Counted from the stretch's first letter, positions 1 through 9,596 are shown. The stretch is DNA of 64,000 nt from Muriicola sp041358175 (GCF_041358175.1 NZ_JBGKBE010000009.1:72223-136222), one strand, 5' to 3'. The notes: generated by a model not told the origin, from the sequence alone. Numbers and translations: made by a program.

Positions 1-1072
1 CAAAATCCAGGCTCTCTTTGGCCAGGGCCCTGATAGCGGTTGGGGCGGTATAAAACTGGTTGACTTTGTGTTTGGCTACCACTTCCCAGAACCTACCGTA
101 ATCAGGATAGGTAGGCACCCCTTCAAACATTACTGTGGTGGCACCGTTGGCCAGGGGGCCATAAACGATATAAGAATGTCCGGTTATCCAACCAATGTCC
201 GCAGTACACCAATAGATGTCATTTTCCCGATACCGGAATATATTCTTAAAGGTATATGCTGTGAATACCATATATCCGGCGGAACTGTGAACCATTCCTT
301 TTGGTTTACCTGTGGAACCAGAAGTATACAGGATAAACAACGGGTCTTCAGCATCCATTATTTCCGCCTTACAATCTTCGCTGGCCTTGTCTAAAAGAGG
401 AGCTATCCACTGATCCCTCCCATCCTTCATCCTGACCTCCCCACCTGTCCTTTTGACGACCAGGACAGCCTTAACCCCTTTGCAGCTTTCCAGGCCCTGA
501 TCCACTATTTCTTTGAGATTCAGGGTCTTTCCTCCCCGGAAGGAGCCATCGGAAGTAATTACAAGCCTGCAATCACAATCATTGATCCGCGCTGCAAGAG
601 CCTGTGAGGAAAAGCCGGCAAAAACCACAGAGTGGATCGCACCGATTCGCGCACATGCCAGTACCGCAATGGCCAATTCTGGTATCATAGGAAGGTAAAT
701 ACAAACGCGGTCTCCCTTGCTTACACCCTGTGATTTAAGCACATTGGCAAATCGGCATACTCTGGCATGCAATTCATTGTAACTGATATGCTGTGCTTCT
801 TCCCCAGGATCATTTGGTTCAAATATTATTGCTGTTTTATTCCCACGTGCCGGAAGGTGCCTGTCGAGGCAATTCTCGGTGATGTTTAGTTTGGCCCCTT
901 CAAACCAGGTTACTTCGGGTTTAGAGAAATCCCATTTCATAACATTCGTCCAGCGTTTTCTCCAGAAAAAGTGCTCTTCTGCGATCTCCTCCCAGAAATT
1001 TTCCGGTTCCCTTACTGATTTTCGATAGAGCTGAAAATACTCTTCCAGGTTTTTAATGCTGTAATTACTCAT
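1..1072 (-). CDS. acs: Acetyl-CoA synthetase, N-terminal part (cut by window start)
   Basis: AMP-forming acetate-CoA ligase, which activates acetate to acetyl-CoA through acetyl-AMP in the cytoplasm. The reading frame opens at an ATG at 1070-1072 and stays open to the window edge, giving about 357 residues of a family that is usually near 640. The N-terminal Acs region with the NFWEEIAEE and FWRKRW segments is visible, followed by the AMP-binding P-loop-like motif YTSGSTGKPKG and the downstream motif DIGWITGHSYIVYGPL. The catalytic C-terminal domain lies outside the window. It starts 10 bases after the symporter gene, so the two are surely co-transcribed, and together they form an uptake-plus-activation module for acetate. 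No frameshift is seen in the visible part. Confidence 0.95.
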   Translation of the reverse strand, partial: MSNYSIKNLEEYFQLYRKSVREPENFWEEIAEEHFFWRKRWTNVMKWDFSKPEVTWFEGAKLNITENCLDRHLPARGNKTAIIFEPNDPGEEAQHISYNELHARVCRFANVLKSQGVSKGDRVCIYLPMIPELAIAVLACARIGAIHSVVFAGFSSQALAARINDCDCRLVITSDGSFRGGKTLNLKEIVDQGLESCKGVKAVLVVKRTGGEVRMKDGRDQWIAPLLDKASEDCKAEIMDAEDPLFILYTSGSTGKPKGMVHSSAGYMVFTAYTFKNIFRYRENDIYWCTADIGWITGHSYIVYGPLANGATTVMFEGVPTYPDYGRFWEVVAKHKVNQFYTAPTAIRALAKESLDF

Positions 1073-1082
1073 GCGTATCGGT

Positions 1083-2774
1083 TTAATGTGAATTTGCTCT
1101 CCCGGCGTTTTTTGGTAATCGGATGTTCTCTACAATTTCCTGTACCTCTATCGGTGGGTCCTTAAACAATGCCGAAACGGAGAGGGATACTATAAAATTA
1201 AGCAACATGGCCACAGTTCCAAAGCCTTCAGGAGAAATTCCAAGCCACCAGTCTGAAGAATTTCCCCCACCAAACATATCAAACTTGAATCTGAGCATAT
1301 AATAAAGCATTATTAAGATTCCTGCCACCATTCCGGCGGTAGCTCCTTCCTTGTTCATTTTTTTATAAAATATGCCCAGGATGATTGCAGGAAAGAAGGA
1401 AGCTGCCGCAAGTCCAAATGCCAGTGCTACCGTTGCAGCCACAAAATCGGGTGGGTTGATCCCAAAATACCCTGCTATGCACACGGCTATTACTGCAGAA
1501 ATCCTGGCCATTACAAGTTCGTATTTGTCGGAAATATTTGGTTTCCATTGCTTTTTTATAAGATCATGGGAAATAGCCGTGGAAATGACGAGCAATAAAC
1601 CTGCAGCGGTTGAGAGTGCTGCAGCCAGGCCACCAGCAGCAACTAAGGCAATTACCCAATTGGGAAGCTTAGCGATCTCCGGATTTGCCAGCACAGTGAT
1701 ATCGGGATCCACGGTGAGTTCGTTCTTATCCGTATCTCCTACGTACTGGATAAGGCCATCCTTGTTTTTATCATCATATACAATTAAGCCTGTGGTTTCC
1801 CATTTCCGGAACCATTCGGGCATTTCTTCATAGGGTTGATCACTTACTGTTTCGATAAGGTTTGTCCTGGCAAATACCGCCACTGCCGGTGCAGTTGTAT
1901 AAAGAATGGCAATAAAAAGAAGGGCGTATCCGGCTGATTTCCTTGCATCCCTCACATTGGGAACAGTAAAAAACCGAACGATGACATGGGGTAATCCTGC
2001 GGTACCTACCATCAGCGCAGCAGTAATACAAAAGATGTCAATTGTGGATTTTGAACCATCTGTATATGCCGTAAATCCAAGAGCTTCAGAAAGACCGTCT
2101 AATTTATCAAGCAGTGATATTTCCTCTCCTAGAACCTGTGCACCCATTCCCAGTTGAGGAACCGGATTCCCTGTCATTTGAATCGAAATGAAAATAGCGG
2201 GCACCATAAAGGCAAAGATCAGGACACAGTACTGAGCAACCTGGGTATAGGTAATCCCTTTCATCCCACCGAGTACCGCATAGAACAAAACAATGATCAT
2301 TCCGATAATTACTCCCGTGTCTATAGGAACTTCAAGAAAACGTGAAAACACAAGTCCAACCCCCCTCATTTGACCAGCCACATAGGTAAATGAAACCAAC
2401 AAGGCGCAAATAACAGCTACCGTCCTCGTTATATTAGAATAATAGCGATCTCCTATAAAATCAGGGACCGTGAATTTTCCAAATTTTCTGAGATAAGGAG
2501 CAAGAAGAAGAGCGAGTAGAACGTATCCTCCCGTCCAGCCCATCAAATAAACTGAACCGTCATAACCTGTAAAAGAAAGGAGGCCGGCCATCCCCAAAAA
2601 AGAGGCCGCAGACATCCAGTCGGCAGCCGTTGCCAGGCCGTTGGCCAAAGCAGGAACATGGCCTCCGGCAATATAAAAATCACTGGTTGAGCTGGCTCTC
2701 GACCAGATGGCAATCCCGATATAAAGGGAAAAGGATATGACGACCAGAAGGAGCGTCCAACTCTGTACGTCCAT
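1083..2774 (-). CDS. Sodium:solute symporter, large subunit (acetate-permease-like, VC_2705 subfamily)
   Basis: A 563-residue polytopic inner-membrane protein of the SSS family that couples solute uptake to a sodium gradient. About 13 hydrophobic segments are visible. Family signatures include the early FYIAGGHVPALANGLATAAD segment, YVAGQMRGVG and GGMKGITYTQVAQ. A hydrophilic insert of roughly 65 residues (about 305-370, rich in D, E and K) is typical of the subfamily that works with a DUF4212 small subunit. That small subunit is encoded 28 bases upstream, and acs follows 10 bases downstream. The substrate is therefore most likely acetate or another short carboxylate; this is inference from context, since related proteins also carry pyruvate or propionate. 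Confidence 0.9.
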   Translation of the reverse strand: MDVQSWTLLLVVISFSLYIGIAIWSRASSTSDFYIAGGHVPALANGLATAADWMSAASFLGMAGLLSFTGYDGSVYLMGWTGGYVLLALLLAPYLRKFGKFTVPDFIGDRYYSNITRTVAVICALLVSFTYVAGQMRGVGLVFSRFLEVPIDTGVIIGMIIVLFYAVLGGMKGITYTQVAQYCVLIFAFMVPAIFISIQMTGNPVPQLGMGAQVLGEEISLLDKLDGLSEALGFTAYTDGSKSTIDIFCITAALMVGTAGLPHVIVRFFTVPNVRDARKSAGYALLFIAILYTTAPAVAVFARTNLIETVSDQPYEEMPEWFRKWETTGLIVYDDKNKDGLIQYVGDTDKNELTVDPDITVLANPEIAKLPNWVIALVAAGGLAAALSTAAGLLLVISTAISHDLIKKQWKPNISDKYELVMARISAVIAVCIAGYFGINPPDFVAATVALAFGLAAASFFPAIILGIFYKKMNKEGATAGMVAGILIMLYYMLRFKFDMFGGGNSSDWWLGISPEGFGTVAMLLNFIVSLSVSALFKDPPIEVQEIVENIRLPKNAGRANSH

Positions 2775-2802
2775 GTTTTAGCTTATTGTTTTCTGGATAT
2801 CA

Positions 2803-3063
2803 TTAGTCATCGTATCCGTATTTCTTATCAAGTTTATTCATCAGTCGGACATAAACAAAAATGAGGATTACAAAAACATAGATAGCGCCTTGCTGTGCAA
2901 ACCAGAATCCAAGGCCAAATCCACCTATTTTAATAGCATTCAACCAGTCTTTTAAGAGGATGCCCGCCCCAAAGGACACGACAAACCATATAGAGAGCAA
3001 TATCACAAGATACCTCAGGTTTTCATTCCAGTAAGCTTTTGCTTTCTTCTGTGGATTGTCCAT
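2803..3063 (-). CDS. DUF4212 small subunit of sodium:solute symporter
   Basis: An 86-residue membrane protein with two hydrophobic helices (about 17-37 and 48-73) joined by a short loop. The N-terminal KAKAYWNENLRYLVILLSIW pattern and the FGLGFWFAQQGAIYVFVIL segment are those of the DUF4212 family, which is found almost always next to VC_2705-type symporter large subunits. It is the first gene of the acetate operon (small subunit, large subunit, acs). Its exact role is unknown; a stabilising or regulatory partner of the transporter is the usual proposal. The start is the ATG at 3061-3063. Confidence 0.9.
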   Translation of the reverse strand: MDNPQKKAKAYWNENLRYLVILLSIWFVVSFGAGILLKDWLNAIKIGGFGLGFWFAQQGAIYVFVILIFVYVRLMNKLDKKYGYDD

Positions 3064-3120
3064 TGCAGAATAATTATCCTATGCCAGGAACAAAATACTA
3101 AATAAATAGGGATTTGCACA

Positions 3121-3130
3121 CCGGATCCGG
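3121..3130. promoter_or_regulatory. Palindrome upstream of the acetate operon
   Basis: A perfect 10-base palindrome, CCGGATCCGG, flanked by GCAC and GTGC arms, about 60 bases before the DUF4212 start. It lies between the CPXCG gene and the acetate operon. It could be an operator or the stem of a transcript end, but no T-run follows it on either strand. Role unproven. Confidence 0.3.
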
Positions 3131-3151
3131 AAGTGCGAAGATATTATCGCA

Positions 3152-3334
3152 TTACTGCCCCAGAGGATTTGCCTGAAATTCCTGCAATTCACCAGCCGTG
3201 CAACGAATACTGATTTCTATCGGATTGCAACAAACTTCACAGTCCTCAACATAGGTCTGAGTAGAAACAGAAGTGTCTAATAACATCGAAATTTCTTCCC
3301 AGCAATAAGGACATTGAAAGAATTGTTCAAGCAT
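3152..3334 (-). CDS. CPXCG-motif cysteine-rich small protein
   Basis: A 60-residue protein with two CxxC-like knuckles: C8-P-Y-C11 near the N terminus and C32-E-V-C35 (plus C36) in the middle, followed by SIRC. This is the layout of the Cys_rich_CPXG family, presumed to bind one zinc ion; function is not known. It has no signal peptide or membrane segment, so it should be cytoplasmic. It begins 8 bases after the TolC-family gene and is probably the last gene of the efflux operon, though it may simply be read through. Confidence 0.8.
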   Translation of the reverse strand: MLEQFFQCPYCWEEISMLLDTSVSTQTYVEDCEVCCNPIEISIRCTAGELQEFQANPLGQ

Positions 3335-3342
3335 GTTCTCGC

Positions 3343-4692
3343 TTATAGTTCAACATTGAGTAGTTGGCCCGTAAGTTGGAGGAGCTGTATTTCTGCCAGC
3401 TTTGCATCGTATTTAGCAAGGTTTTTATTGGTCTGGGCATTGAGGAGATTGATCTGTGCCTGCCTGAATTCTATGGAGGTAATCCGCCCTAGCTGAAACT
3501 GTTCCCTGGAGCGCTCGAAATTATTCTCATTTGTAATAACATTTTGCTCCTGTATGGCGTAAATAGACAACCTGTTCTCATAAATATCAAGAGCATTCAA
3601 TATATCCCGATCTACCTCCAGCTCAATTTGTTTCTTCAGCAGCTCCTGATTTTCATAAGCGATCTTCGCATTTTTCACCCGAACATTGGTGCTGCCACCA
3701 TCAAAGAGATTCCAGGTAAGACGTGCCCCGAGGTTGAGATTATAGGTCTCGTTATTGGTGCCCGGAAAAAAGGCTGAAGCTGCACTTTGATTTAAATTCC
3801 AGCCATATGAACCATTAAGGCCAATTGTGGGGAGGTACCCGGATCTACTTATCTTGATATCGTATTCATTGATCAACAGGTTTTTCTTCGTTTGCAATAG
3901 GGCGACATTATTTTCTCTTGCTTGAGCAATAAAGTCGTCCAATTGTAATCTGGGGATGAAGGCGACAACTGTATCAACTTCGAATGATTCATTCAGGTTT
4001 TGATTTAATACTACATTTAAATCGCGCTTTGTATTCGACAATTGCTGTTTTGCATTTAGCAGGTTGATACTGTCATTTGTGACATCAACCTGAGCATTTA
4101 AAATATCGAGCTTCGTATTCTGACCGTATTCAAAGGCGTATTCAGCACGGGTGATCCGGTCTTTTGAAATTTCCAATGCCTTCTTAAATACATTGACATT
4201 CTCTGAAAGTCTTGCTACTTCGAAATAAATACTCAGCAACTGCAGAACTGTATTTTCTATAGTTTCCCTTGCCTGTAACTCTGTAAGCTGGTATTGTTCT
4301 TTCAGGCTTTTGTAGTTGTAAAATCTGCCCATGCCGTCAAACAAAGTGAAATTCAGAGAAAGGCTGGAGTCGTATCTCTGGGCCTCGGCCTGGTTGAGTT
4401 CTACATCGGGTCTTGGTTCACCACTCTCGAGAAATTGTCCCGGAAATTCAATAGTTGCGTCATCTCTGTTATAAGTTGCCCCGGCACTTCCTGTTAAAGT
4501 AGGCAGGTAACCTGTATTGAGAATACTTTTGTTGTTCTCGGCAATCTCTACCTGGTTCTTTGCTACTTTAATTCCAAAATTGTTGTAAAGTGCTTTGGAA
4601 ACTGCATCATCTTTAAATAATACTTGTTGCTGTGCTCTGGTATTTAAAGATATAAATGCCAGGAGCATGAAAATTGCTTGGTACTTTCTCAT
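3343..4692 (-). CDS. TolC-family outer membrane efflux protein
   Basis: A 449-residue outer-membrane channel of the OEP/TolC family, the exit duct of a tripartite pump. A signal peptide ends near residue 20 (...SLNTRAQQ). Two long helical repeats rich in Q, N, A and L follow, as expected for the periplasmic alpha-barrel: one around 130-230 and a second around 340-440 with the typical QLELARITSIEFRQAQINLL-like pattern (here SREQFQLGRITSIEFRQAQ). Its ATG shares one base with the stop codon of the RND pump gene upstream, so translation of the two is coupled. The order adaptor, pump, channel is that of a complete RND efflux operon. Confidence 0.93.
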   Translation of the reverse strand: MRKYQAIFMLLAFISLNTRAQQQVLFKDDAVSKALYNNFGIKVAKNQVEIAENNKSILNTGYLPTLTGSAGATYNRDDATIEFPGQFLESGEPRPDVELNQAEAQRYDSSLSLNFTLFDGMGRFYNYKSLKEQYQLTELQARETIENTVLQLLSIYFEVARLSENVNVFKKALEISKDRITRAEYAFEYGQNTKLDILNAQVDVTNDSINLLNAKQQLSNTKRDLNVVLNQNLNESFEVDTVVAFIPRLQLDDFIAQARENNVALLQTKKNLLINEYDIKISRSGYLPTIGLNGSYGWNLNQSAASAFFPGTNNETYNLNLGARLTWNLFDGGSTNVRVKNAKIAYENQELLKKQIELEVDRDILNALDIYENRLSIYAIQEQNVITNENNFERSREQFQLGRITSIEFRQAQINLLNAQTNKNLAKYDAKLAEIQLLQLTGQLLNVEL

Positions 4693-7600
4693 TATTTAGT
4701 ATCCTCCAATTCTTTTTCTAAATCTTTTTCTGGATCTGAAACTGAAGAGCCATTGGTTGGTTCTTTCAATAGTTTAGTCACCATTTGATCCTGTAAATGA
4801 ATCTCTTCTTTTTGTTCCTTAATTGCCCGTTCCACTTCTTCTTTTGTGATCGTATTCCCGGTTACTAACCATTTTGTACCCACTTTCACCTTATTGCTGA
4901 ACGACAGGAATATTGGTAACATAATCAAAGTGAGAACTGTAGCGAAACCAATGCCATAGGCTATGGAGATCGCCATTGGGATCAAAAATTGTGCCTGCCT
5001 GCTCTGTTCAAATATTAAAGGAGCCAGACCAGCAGCTGTGGTCAGGGAGGTTAAGAAAATAGCCCTGAACCTGGATTTTCCTGCCTCAAAGATGGCATCG
5101 TCAAAACTCATCCCATTGCGCAGATTCCCATTGAACTTTCCTATCAGTACAAGGCCATCATTCACCATGATTCCTATTAGGGCTATAATACCCAGCATGG
5201 ATAAGATATTCATTGGAAAATTGTGGATCCAGTGGCCCCATGCGACCGCTGTTAAACTAAAAGGAATCAGGATCAGTAGCATCAAGGGCTGACTGAAGCT
5301 TCTAAATGTAAAGGCTATAGTAACATAAATCAGAAAAAGTACAGTAAACCCAACAAATTGCAATGAATTCAGAAGTTTCCCTGCTTCCCTGTTCTGTCCT
5401 TCGTAAGAAGCTGATACCGTAGGATACCTCGATTGGATTTCAGGCATGATCTCGGTTCGAATCTCGGTCATTATATCTGTTGCACTGGTAGTTTGTGCAT
5501 CTTTTAAATCCGCTGAAATTTGAATTTCACGTTGCCCGTCCAAATGGTTGATGGCAACCTCCCCCCGCTCTATGGAATAAGAAGCAATCTCTTTTAATGG
5601 AATCCGACTGCCATTTGGTGTAACAATGCGCATTTCATCAAGATCGGTAATGGACGATCGGTTTTCCCTGTCGTATCGCACCCATACCCGAATTTCATCC
5701 TGGCCCCTTTGAAACCGCTGTGCCTGAGTACCAAAAAAACCTGCTCTAACCTGATTCATTACGGTTCGAAGGTCTAAGCCTAACAGATAGGCATTTTCCT
5801 TTAGTTCTAAGCGTATTTCTTTGATTCCTGCAGGATCATTGTCGGCTACATCCTTTAATTCCGGATTGCGGAGTAAAGCATTTTTTAACTCGGTTTTTGC
5901 CCCTTTTAATTCTTCAATATTGTAGCCTAGTAACGAGACAGAAACAGGATCTCCACCAAAATTCCCCCCTGAGCCGTAAATCAGGCTTTCAACCCCGATA
6001 ACCGGGCCCACCAATTCACGCAGACGTGTGGAAACCATGTCGGAACGTATCTCATCCGGACGTTCTTCTCCTGGAAGTAAGTTAATGGTCAGAGAGGCCG
6101 TTGAAGAACCAGGTCCAACATTTTTGATAACATTTTCATATAGGATCTTATCGGTTCCTTTCAAATATTGTTCAGTTAACTCCTGATTGACGATTTCGGC
6201 CTTCTCTTCAATAAGGCTAATTATTGAATCAGTAACCTTTTCATTTGTACCATTGGGCATTTGTAAACTTATCTGTACCCTGTCACTGGCTATTTGTGGG
6301 AAAAAGGCAGTACGGATAATACCCCCACCAACGGAGCCAAATGTTAACAAGAGTGCAAAAACAAAAAAGGAAAAAGTAAGCAGTTTATACTTCAGGGCAA
6401 AACGCAATGTCGGACTGTACATTTTATCCCTGAGCCATGCCATGGCCCGGTCGCCGGATTTATTGATAATCCTCAGCTTTGAAAACACCTTGGCTATCCC
6501 CTTTTTTGGTTTGTCATCTATCGGATGTAAGGCTTTGGAATGTGCAAGGTGAGCCGGAAGTATGATCAGGGCCTCTATGAGGGATACAGCAAGAGTGAGG
6601 ATCACAATGACAGACACTTCTCCAAAAAATTCCCCAATTCTTCCATCCAGAAACAGGAAAATTGAGAAGGCCAGCACGGTTGTAATAATGGCAGATACAA
6701 TGGGTGGGAGTACTTCCATGGTACCATCTATGGCTGCCTGTATGGGTGTTTTTCCCTTCTCGTAATGCTGATAGATATTCTCTGCGATCACAATCCCGTC
6801 ATCTACTAATATCCCTATTACGATAATCATTCCGAATAAGGATAATACATTGATGGTTACGTCGAAATAGCCGGCAAAAATGAACATTCCCAAAAATGAG
6901 ATAGGCAGACCAAAGGCTACCCAGAAGGCCAATCTGGTATTTAGAAATAAAGAAAGAAAAATAAGGACCAGGGTCATCCCCATGACCGCATTTTCGGTGA
7001 GTAGTTTTGTTCGCTCAGTAAGGGTAACAGATAAATCGCTAACTACATTGAGTTTAACGTTATTGTATTTCTGATTGAATTCCTCGATATAATTCCTAAC
7101 CTTTTCGGCCGATGAAATAAGGTCTTCTGTATTCGTACTGGTAATGGTAGTATTTACTGAAAGGTTTCCATTAAAATAAGACGCATTGGGTGTTTCAGAA
7201 AAACGATCCCGGACTACAGCCACATCTTTCAATCTCACTGTCTGGCCGGAAGCATCCGCCCTGATAATTAAATTAGAAAGCTCATCTCCGTAATAGGATC
7301 TGTTATTGGCCCTGATTAAATACTCCTCAGAATCGGTTTTGATATTTCCTCCGGTTACCAGGATATTGGCATTTGAAACTGCCTGTGCTACCTCTGTAAA
7401 GGACATTCCATAAGCTAATAGGTTGTTCTCATTAACAGCTATTTCTATCTCTTCCTCGGGGTATCCGGAAATACTGATCTGGGATATCCCATCAATAGCC
7501 CTTATATCATTTTCAATCTGGCGTCCAATTTGTTTTAAAGTTACCAGGGGGATATTGTCTCCGCTAATTGCAAAACTTATGGTTTGTCTAACAACTTCCA

Positions 7601-7991
7601 GTTTCGAAACCACCAGGGGTTCCATACCTGTGGGGAATGTCGGCACCCTGTCTACAGCGTTTTTTACCTGAAGTAGCATAAAATCTACATCCCGGCCCTT
7701 TTCTATTTCTACATTGATACTCCCGCTGTTCTCCCGGGAAGTAGAGGTTACTCTATCAACCCCTTCAAGTCCCTTAAGGTTATCTTCAATCTTCAGGACA
7801 ATACCTTCTTCAATTTCCTGTGGAGAAGCTCCCGGATAGGCAATGTTTATTGAGATATTCTTGGAATCCGTCAGCGGAAAAAAAGAAGATTTTAAAGACA
7901 GGGCTCCTACAATCCCAAAGATGAAAAATGCAATGATCACTACATTGACCGCCACATGGTATTTAATAAAATACGCTATTATATTTCTCAT
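4692..7991 (-). CDS. RND-family efflux permease (AcrB-like inner-membrane pump)
   Basis: A 1099-residue proton-driven pump of the RND superfamily, with the usual internal duplication: one transmembrane helix, a large periplasmic domain and a bundle of helices, repeated twice. The proton-relay aspartates of helix 4 are visible in GILVDDGIVIAENIYQHYEKG near residue 400, and the second half has the matching MVNDGLVLIGKFN segment. It carries an extended, charged cytoplasmic tail of about 70 residues rich in E, K and D, longer than in AcrB. It overlaps the adaptor gene by 4 bases (ATGA) and the channel gene by 1 base. Substrate is unknown; linkage to a MarR repressor points to lipophilic or phenolic compounds or antibiotics. 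Confidence 0.95.
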   Translation of the reverse strand: MRNIIAYFIKYHVAVNVVIIAFFIFGIVGALSLKSSFFPLTDSKNISINIAYPGASPQEIEEGIVLKIEDNLKGLEGVDRVTSTSRENSGSINVEIEKGRDVDFMLLQVKNAVDRVPTFPTGMEPLVVSKLEVVRQTISFAISGDNIPLVTLKQIGRQIENDIRAIDGISQISISGYPEEEIEIAVNENNLLAYGMSFTEVAQAVSNANILVTGGNIKTDSEEYLIRANNRSYYGDELSNLIIRADASGQTVRLKDVAVVRDRFSETPNASYFNGNLSVNTTITSTNTEDLISSAEKVRNYIEEFNQKYNNVKLNVVSDLSVTLTERTKLLTENAVMGMTLVLIFLSLFLNTRLAFWVAFGLPISFLGMFIFAGYFDVTINVLSLFGMIIVIGILVDDGIVIAENIYQHYEKGKTPIQAAIDGTMEVLPPIVSAIITTVLAFSIFLFLDGRIGEFFGEVSVIVILTLAVSLIEALIILPAHLAHSKALHPIDDKPKKGIAKVFSKLRIINKSGDRAMAWLRDKMYSPTLRFALKYKLLTFSFFVFALLLTFGSVGGGIIRTAFFPQIASDRVQISLQMPNGTNEKVTDSIISLIEEKAEIVNQELTEQYLKGTDKILYENVIKNVGPGSSTASLTINLLPGEERPDEIRSDMVSTRLRELVGPVIGVESLIYGSGGNFGGDPVSVSLLGYNIEELKGAKTELKNALLRNPELKDVADNDPAGIKEIRLELKENAYLLGLDLRTVMNQVRAGFFGTQAQRFQRGQDEIRVWVRYDRENRSSITDLDEMRIVTPNGSRIPLKEIASYSIERGEVAINHLDGQREIQISADLKDAQTTSATDIMTEIRTEIMPEIQSRYPTVSASYEGQNREAGKLLNSLQFVGFTVLFLIYVTIAFTFRSFSQPLMLLILIPFSLTAVAWGHWIHNFPMNILSMLGIIALIGIMVNDGLVLIGKFNGNLRNGMSFDDAIFEAGKSRFRAIFLTSLTTAAGLAPLIFEQSRQAQFLIPMAISIAYGIGFATVLTLIMLPIFLSFSNKVKVGTKWLVTGNTITKEEVERAIKEQKEEIHLQDQMVTKLLKEPTNGSSVSDPEKDLEKELEDTK

Positions 7992-9121
7992 TGTTCAGTA
8001 TTTTGTGCAGTCTCTTCCTTATACACTTTAACAAGCATTCCGGCATATGCACCCACTACGGGTTTGGTTATAATTGTCTCTCCTTCAGGAACCTCTTTAA
8101 GAACAACTTTCTTATCCGAAAAATAGACGGGCTTTACATCAATAAGATCGAGGATAGTATCGCGAACTACAAAAATCTGATCGTTTTCAAGAAGCAGGTT
8201 TCGGTCTATTTCAATAGCGTTGGTCTCCTGTTTAGCATTTAAATTAGCTTCAAGGTACATCCCTTCTTTGAGGTCGTTATCGCTGACATCTATAAATGCC
8301 TTTATGGTCTGAGTAGCCAGATCTACACTCCCGTTTATTCTGGCGACTTTCCCCTTGTATGTTTTGGTCCTGTCCAGATTAACCAGGTTGACAACCTCCC
8401 CTACTTTTAAAAGGTCGCTATAGGTCTTGCTTACTGCAACTTCTAACTCATATACATCGGTATTGATAAACTCGCCTAGTTTTTGTCCTGATCTTACCAG
8501 CGTGCCTTCGGTAACCAGTGCCTCTGTGAGAATGCCACTAAAAGGAGCTCTTATTGTATATTTACTCAACCGTTGCTCCAGATTTTTAACATTAAAATAG
8601 GTTGTTAAAATCCCTCGTCCGGATATAAAGAATTTCTCACTTTCAGAGGTCATTTCCGGGAATGGGGGCGTGGTTTTATCAAGATCAAAGCCCGAAAGAT
8701 AGGCTTGCCATTTAGGATAAAACTCGGGGTAATCCAAACGAAGATCAGGCATTATAGAGGTGATCAGATTGTATAAGTTGCTTTTGGCAGATTGAACACT
8801 GGCATAATATTCGGAGGCATCAATTCGAATGATGGTTTCTCCGGCTCTGTATGGCTGTCCGGCTTTAAATAGCTTATTCCCTTTTCTGAATACCCCCTGA
8901 ACTTCCGCATATAGCTCTACTCTTTGTTTCGCGGTAAGATTGCCATTTGCTGGAACAATGATATCTACTGTTCCATTATTTACAGTTTGAGTAAAAACGG
9001 TCTTTACGGCCTTTTCCACTTTTGGTTTGGGCCTGGTTTTACTTTCAACTATGCTGTTGGATAAAAAAATCCCCAAGACTATAATCAGGATTCCTAATAT
9101 TGATAATATTATTTTTCTCAT
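7988..9121 (-). CDS. RND efflux periplasmic adaptor (membrane fusion protein)
   Basis: A 377-residue HlyD/AcrA-type adaptor that links the RND pump to the outer-membrane channel. An N-terminal hydrophobic anchor (about residues 4-25, LSILGILIIVLGIFL) is followed by a beta-barrel and lipoyl half (GNLTAKQRVELYAEVQGVFR), an alpha hairpin with an unusual proline-rich insert around 145-170, and the returning lipoyl half TIRAPFSGILTEALVTEGTL. The C-terminal part has the expected beta-barrel and membrane-proximal pieces. It starts 10 bases after marR and ends inside the start of the pump gene. No lipobox cysteine is present, so the protein is probably anchored by the N-terminal helix. Confidence 0.93.
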   Translation of the reverse strand: MRKIILSILGILIIVLGIFLSNSIVESKTRPKPKVEKAVKTVFTQTVNNGTVDIIVPANGNLTAKQRVELYAEVQGVFRKGNKLFKAGQPYRAGETIIRIDASEYYASVQSAKSNLYNLITSIMPDLRLDYPEFYPKWQAYLSGFDLDKTTPPFPEMTSESEKFFISGRGILTTYFNVKNLEQRLSKYTIRAPFSGILTEALVTEGTLVRSGQKLGEFINTDVYELEVAVSKTYSDLLKVGEVVNLVNLDRTKTYKGKVARINGSVDLATQTIKAFIDVSDNDLKEGMYLEANLNAKQETNAIEIDRNLLLENDQIFVVRDTILDLIDVKPVYFSDKKVVLKEVPEGETIITKPVVGAYAGMLVKVYKEETAQNTEQ

Positions 9122-9131
9122 TGGTGGATTC

Positions 9132-9596
9132 TTAAAGTGTTTTTAATTCTTTGGTAAAATTATCCTGGATCCGTTTTAAAATTTCAATCATGCGTTTGAT
9201 TTCCGATTTGCTTAGATCCATCTCCAGGATGTTTATTGCTTTTTGTATGATCGGTCTGGTTTTACGGAAAATTTCCCTTCCGCTTTCTGTAAGGTAAACC
9301 AGGTTAACTCGCCTGTCCTGTTCGTGCTGTCTTTTAATTATATACCCCTTTCTTTCCATCTTCGCCAATAACCTGGCTAAAGAAGATTTGTCTCTCCAGA
9401 TTAAATCGGCAATTTCATTTTGGTTAAGTCCGTCATTTTTATTCAATTTCCCAAGAACAATCATTTGTTCTTTACTTATGTCCAAACCATGCTGCTGAAA
9501 AGCTTCGTGCAAATAGTAATCCGTAATTTTTATGGTTTTGCCTAACCAGGGGCCAAGCGACTTTTCCAAATCTATTTCCAAGTCGAGTTCTTGCAT
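9132..9596 (-). CDS. MarR-family transcriptional regulator of the efflux operon
   Basis: A 154-residue winged-helix protein of the MarR family, acting as a dimer on palindromic DNA. The helix-turn-helix and wing are in the middle: NQNEIADLIWRDKSSLARLL is the recognition region, followed by MERKGYIIKRQHEQDRRVNL, whose DRRV part is the classical wing signature. The last ~50 residues form the dimerisation helices. It heads the efflux operon and probably represses it and itself; release by a small ligand would switch on the pump. A perfect palindrome lies 28 bases upstream of its start codon, in the promoter region. The -7 box sits only 4 bases before the ATG, suggesting a leaderless message. Confidence 0.93.
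   Translation of the reverse strand: MQELDLEIDLEKSLGPWLGKTIKITDYYLHEAFQQHGLDISKEQMIVLGKLNKNDGLNQNEIADLIWRDKSSLARLLAKMERKGYIIKRQHEQDRRVNLVYLTESGREIFRKTRPIIQKAINILEMDLSKSEIKRMIEILKRIQDNFTKELKTL

Noticed and set aside
1372..1833. 153-residue open frame on the plus strand inside the symporter gene
   Set aside because: The minus-strand symporter is continuous and matches its family over the full length; the plus-strand frame is a shadow.
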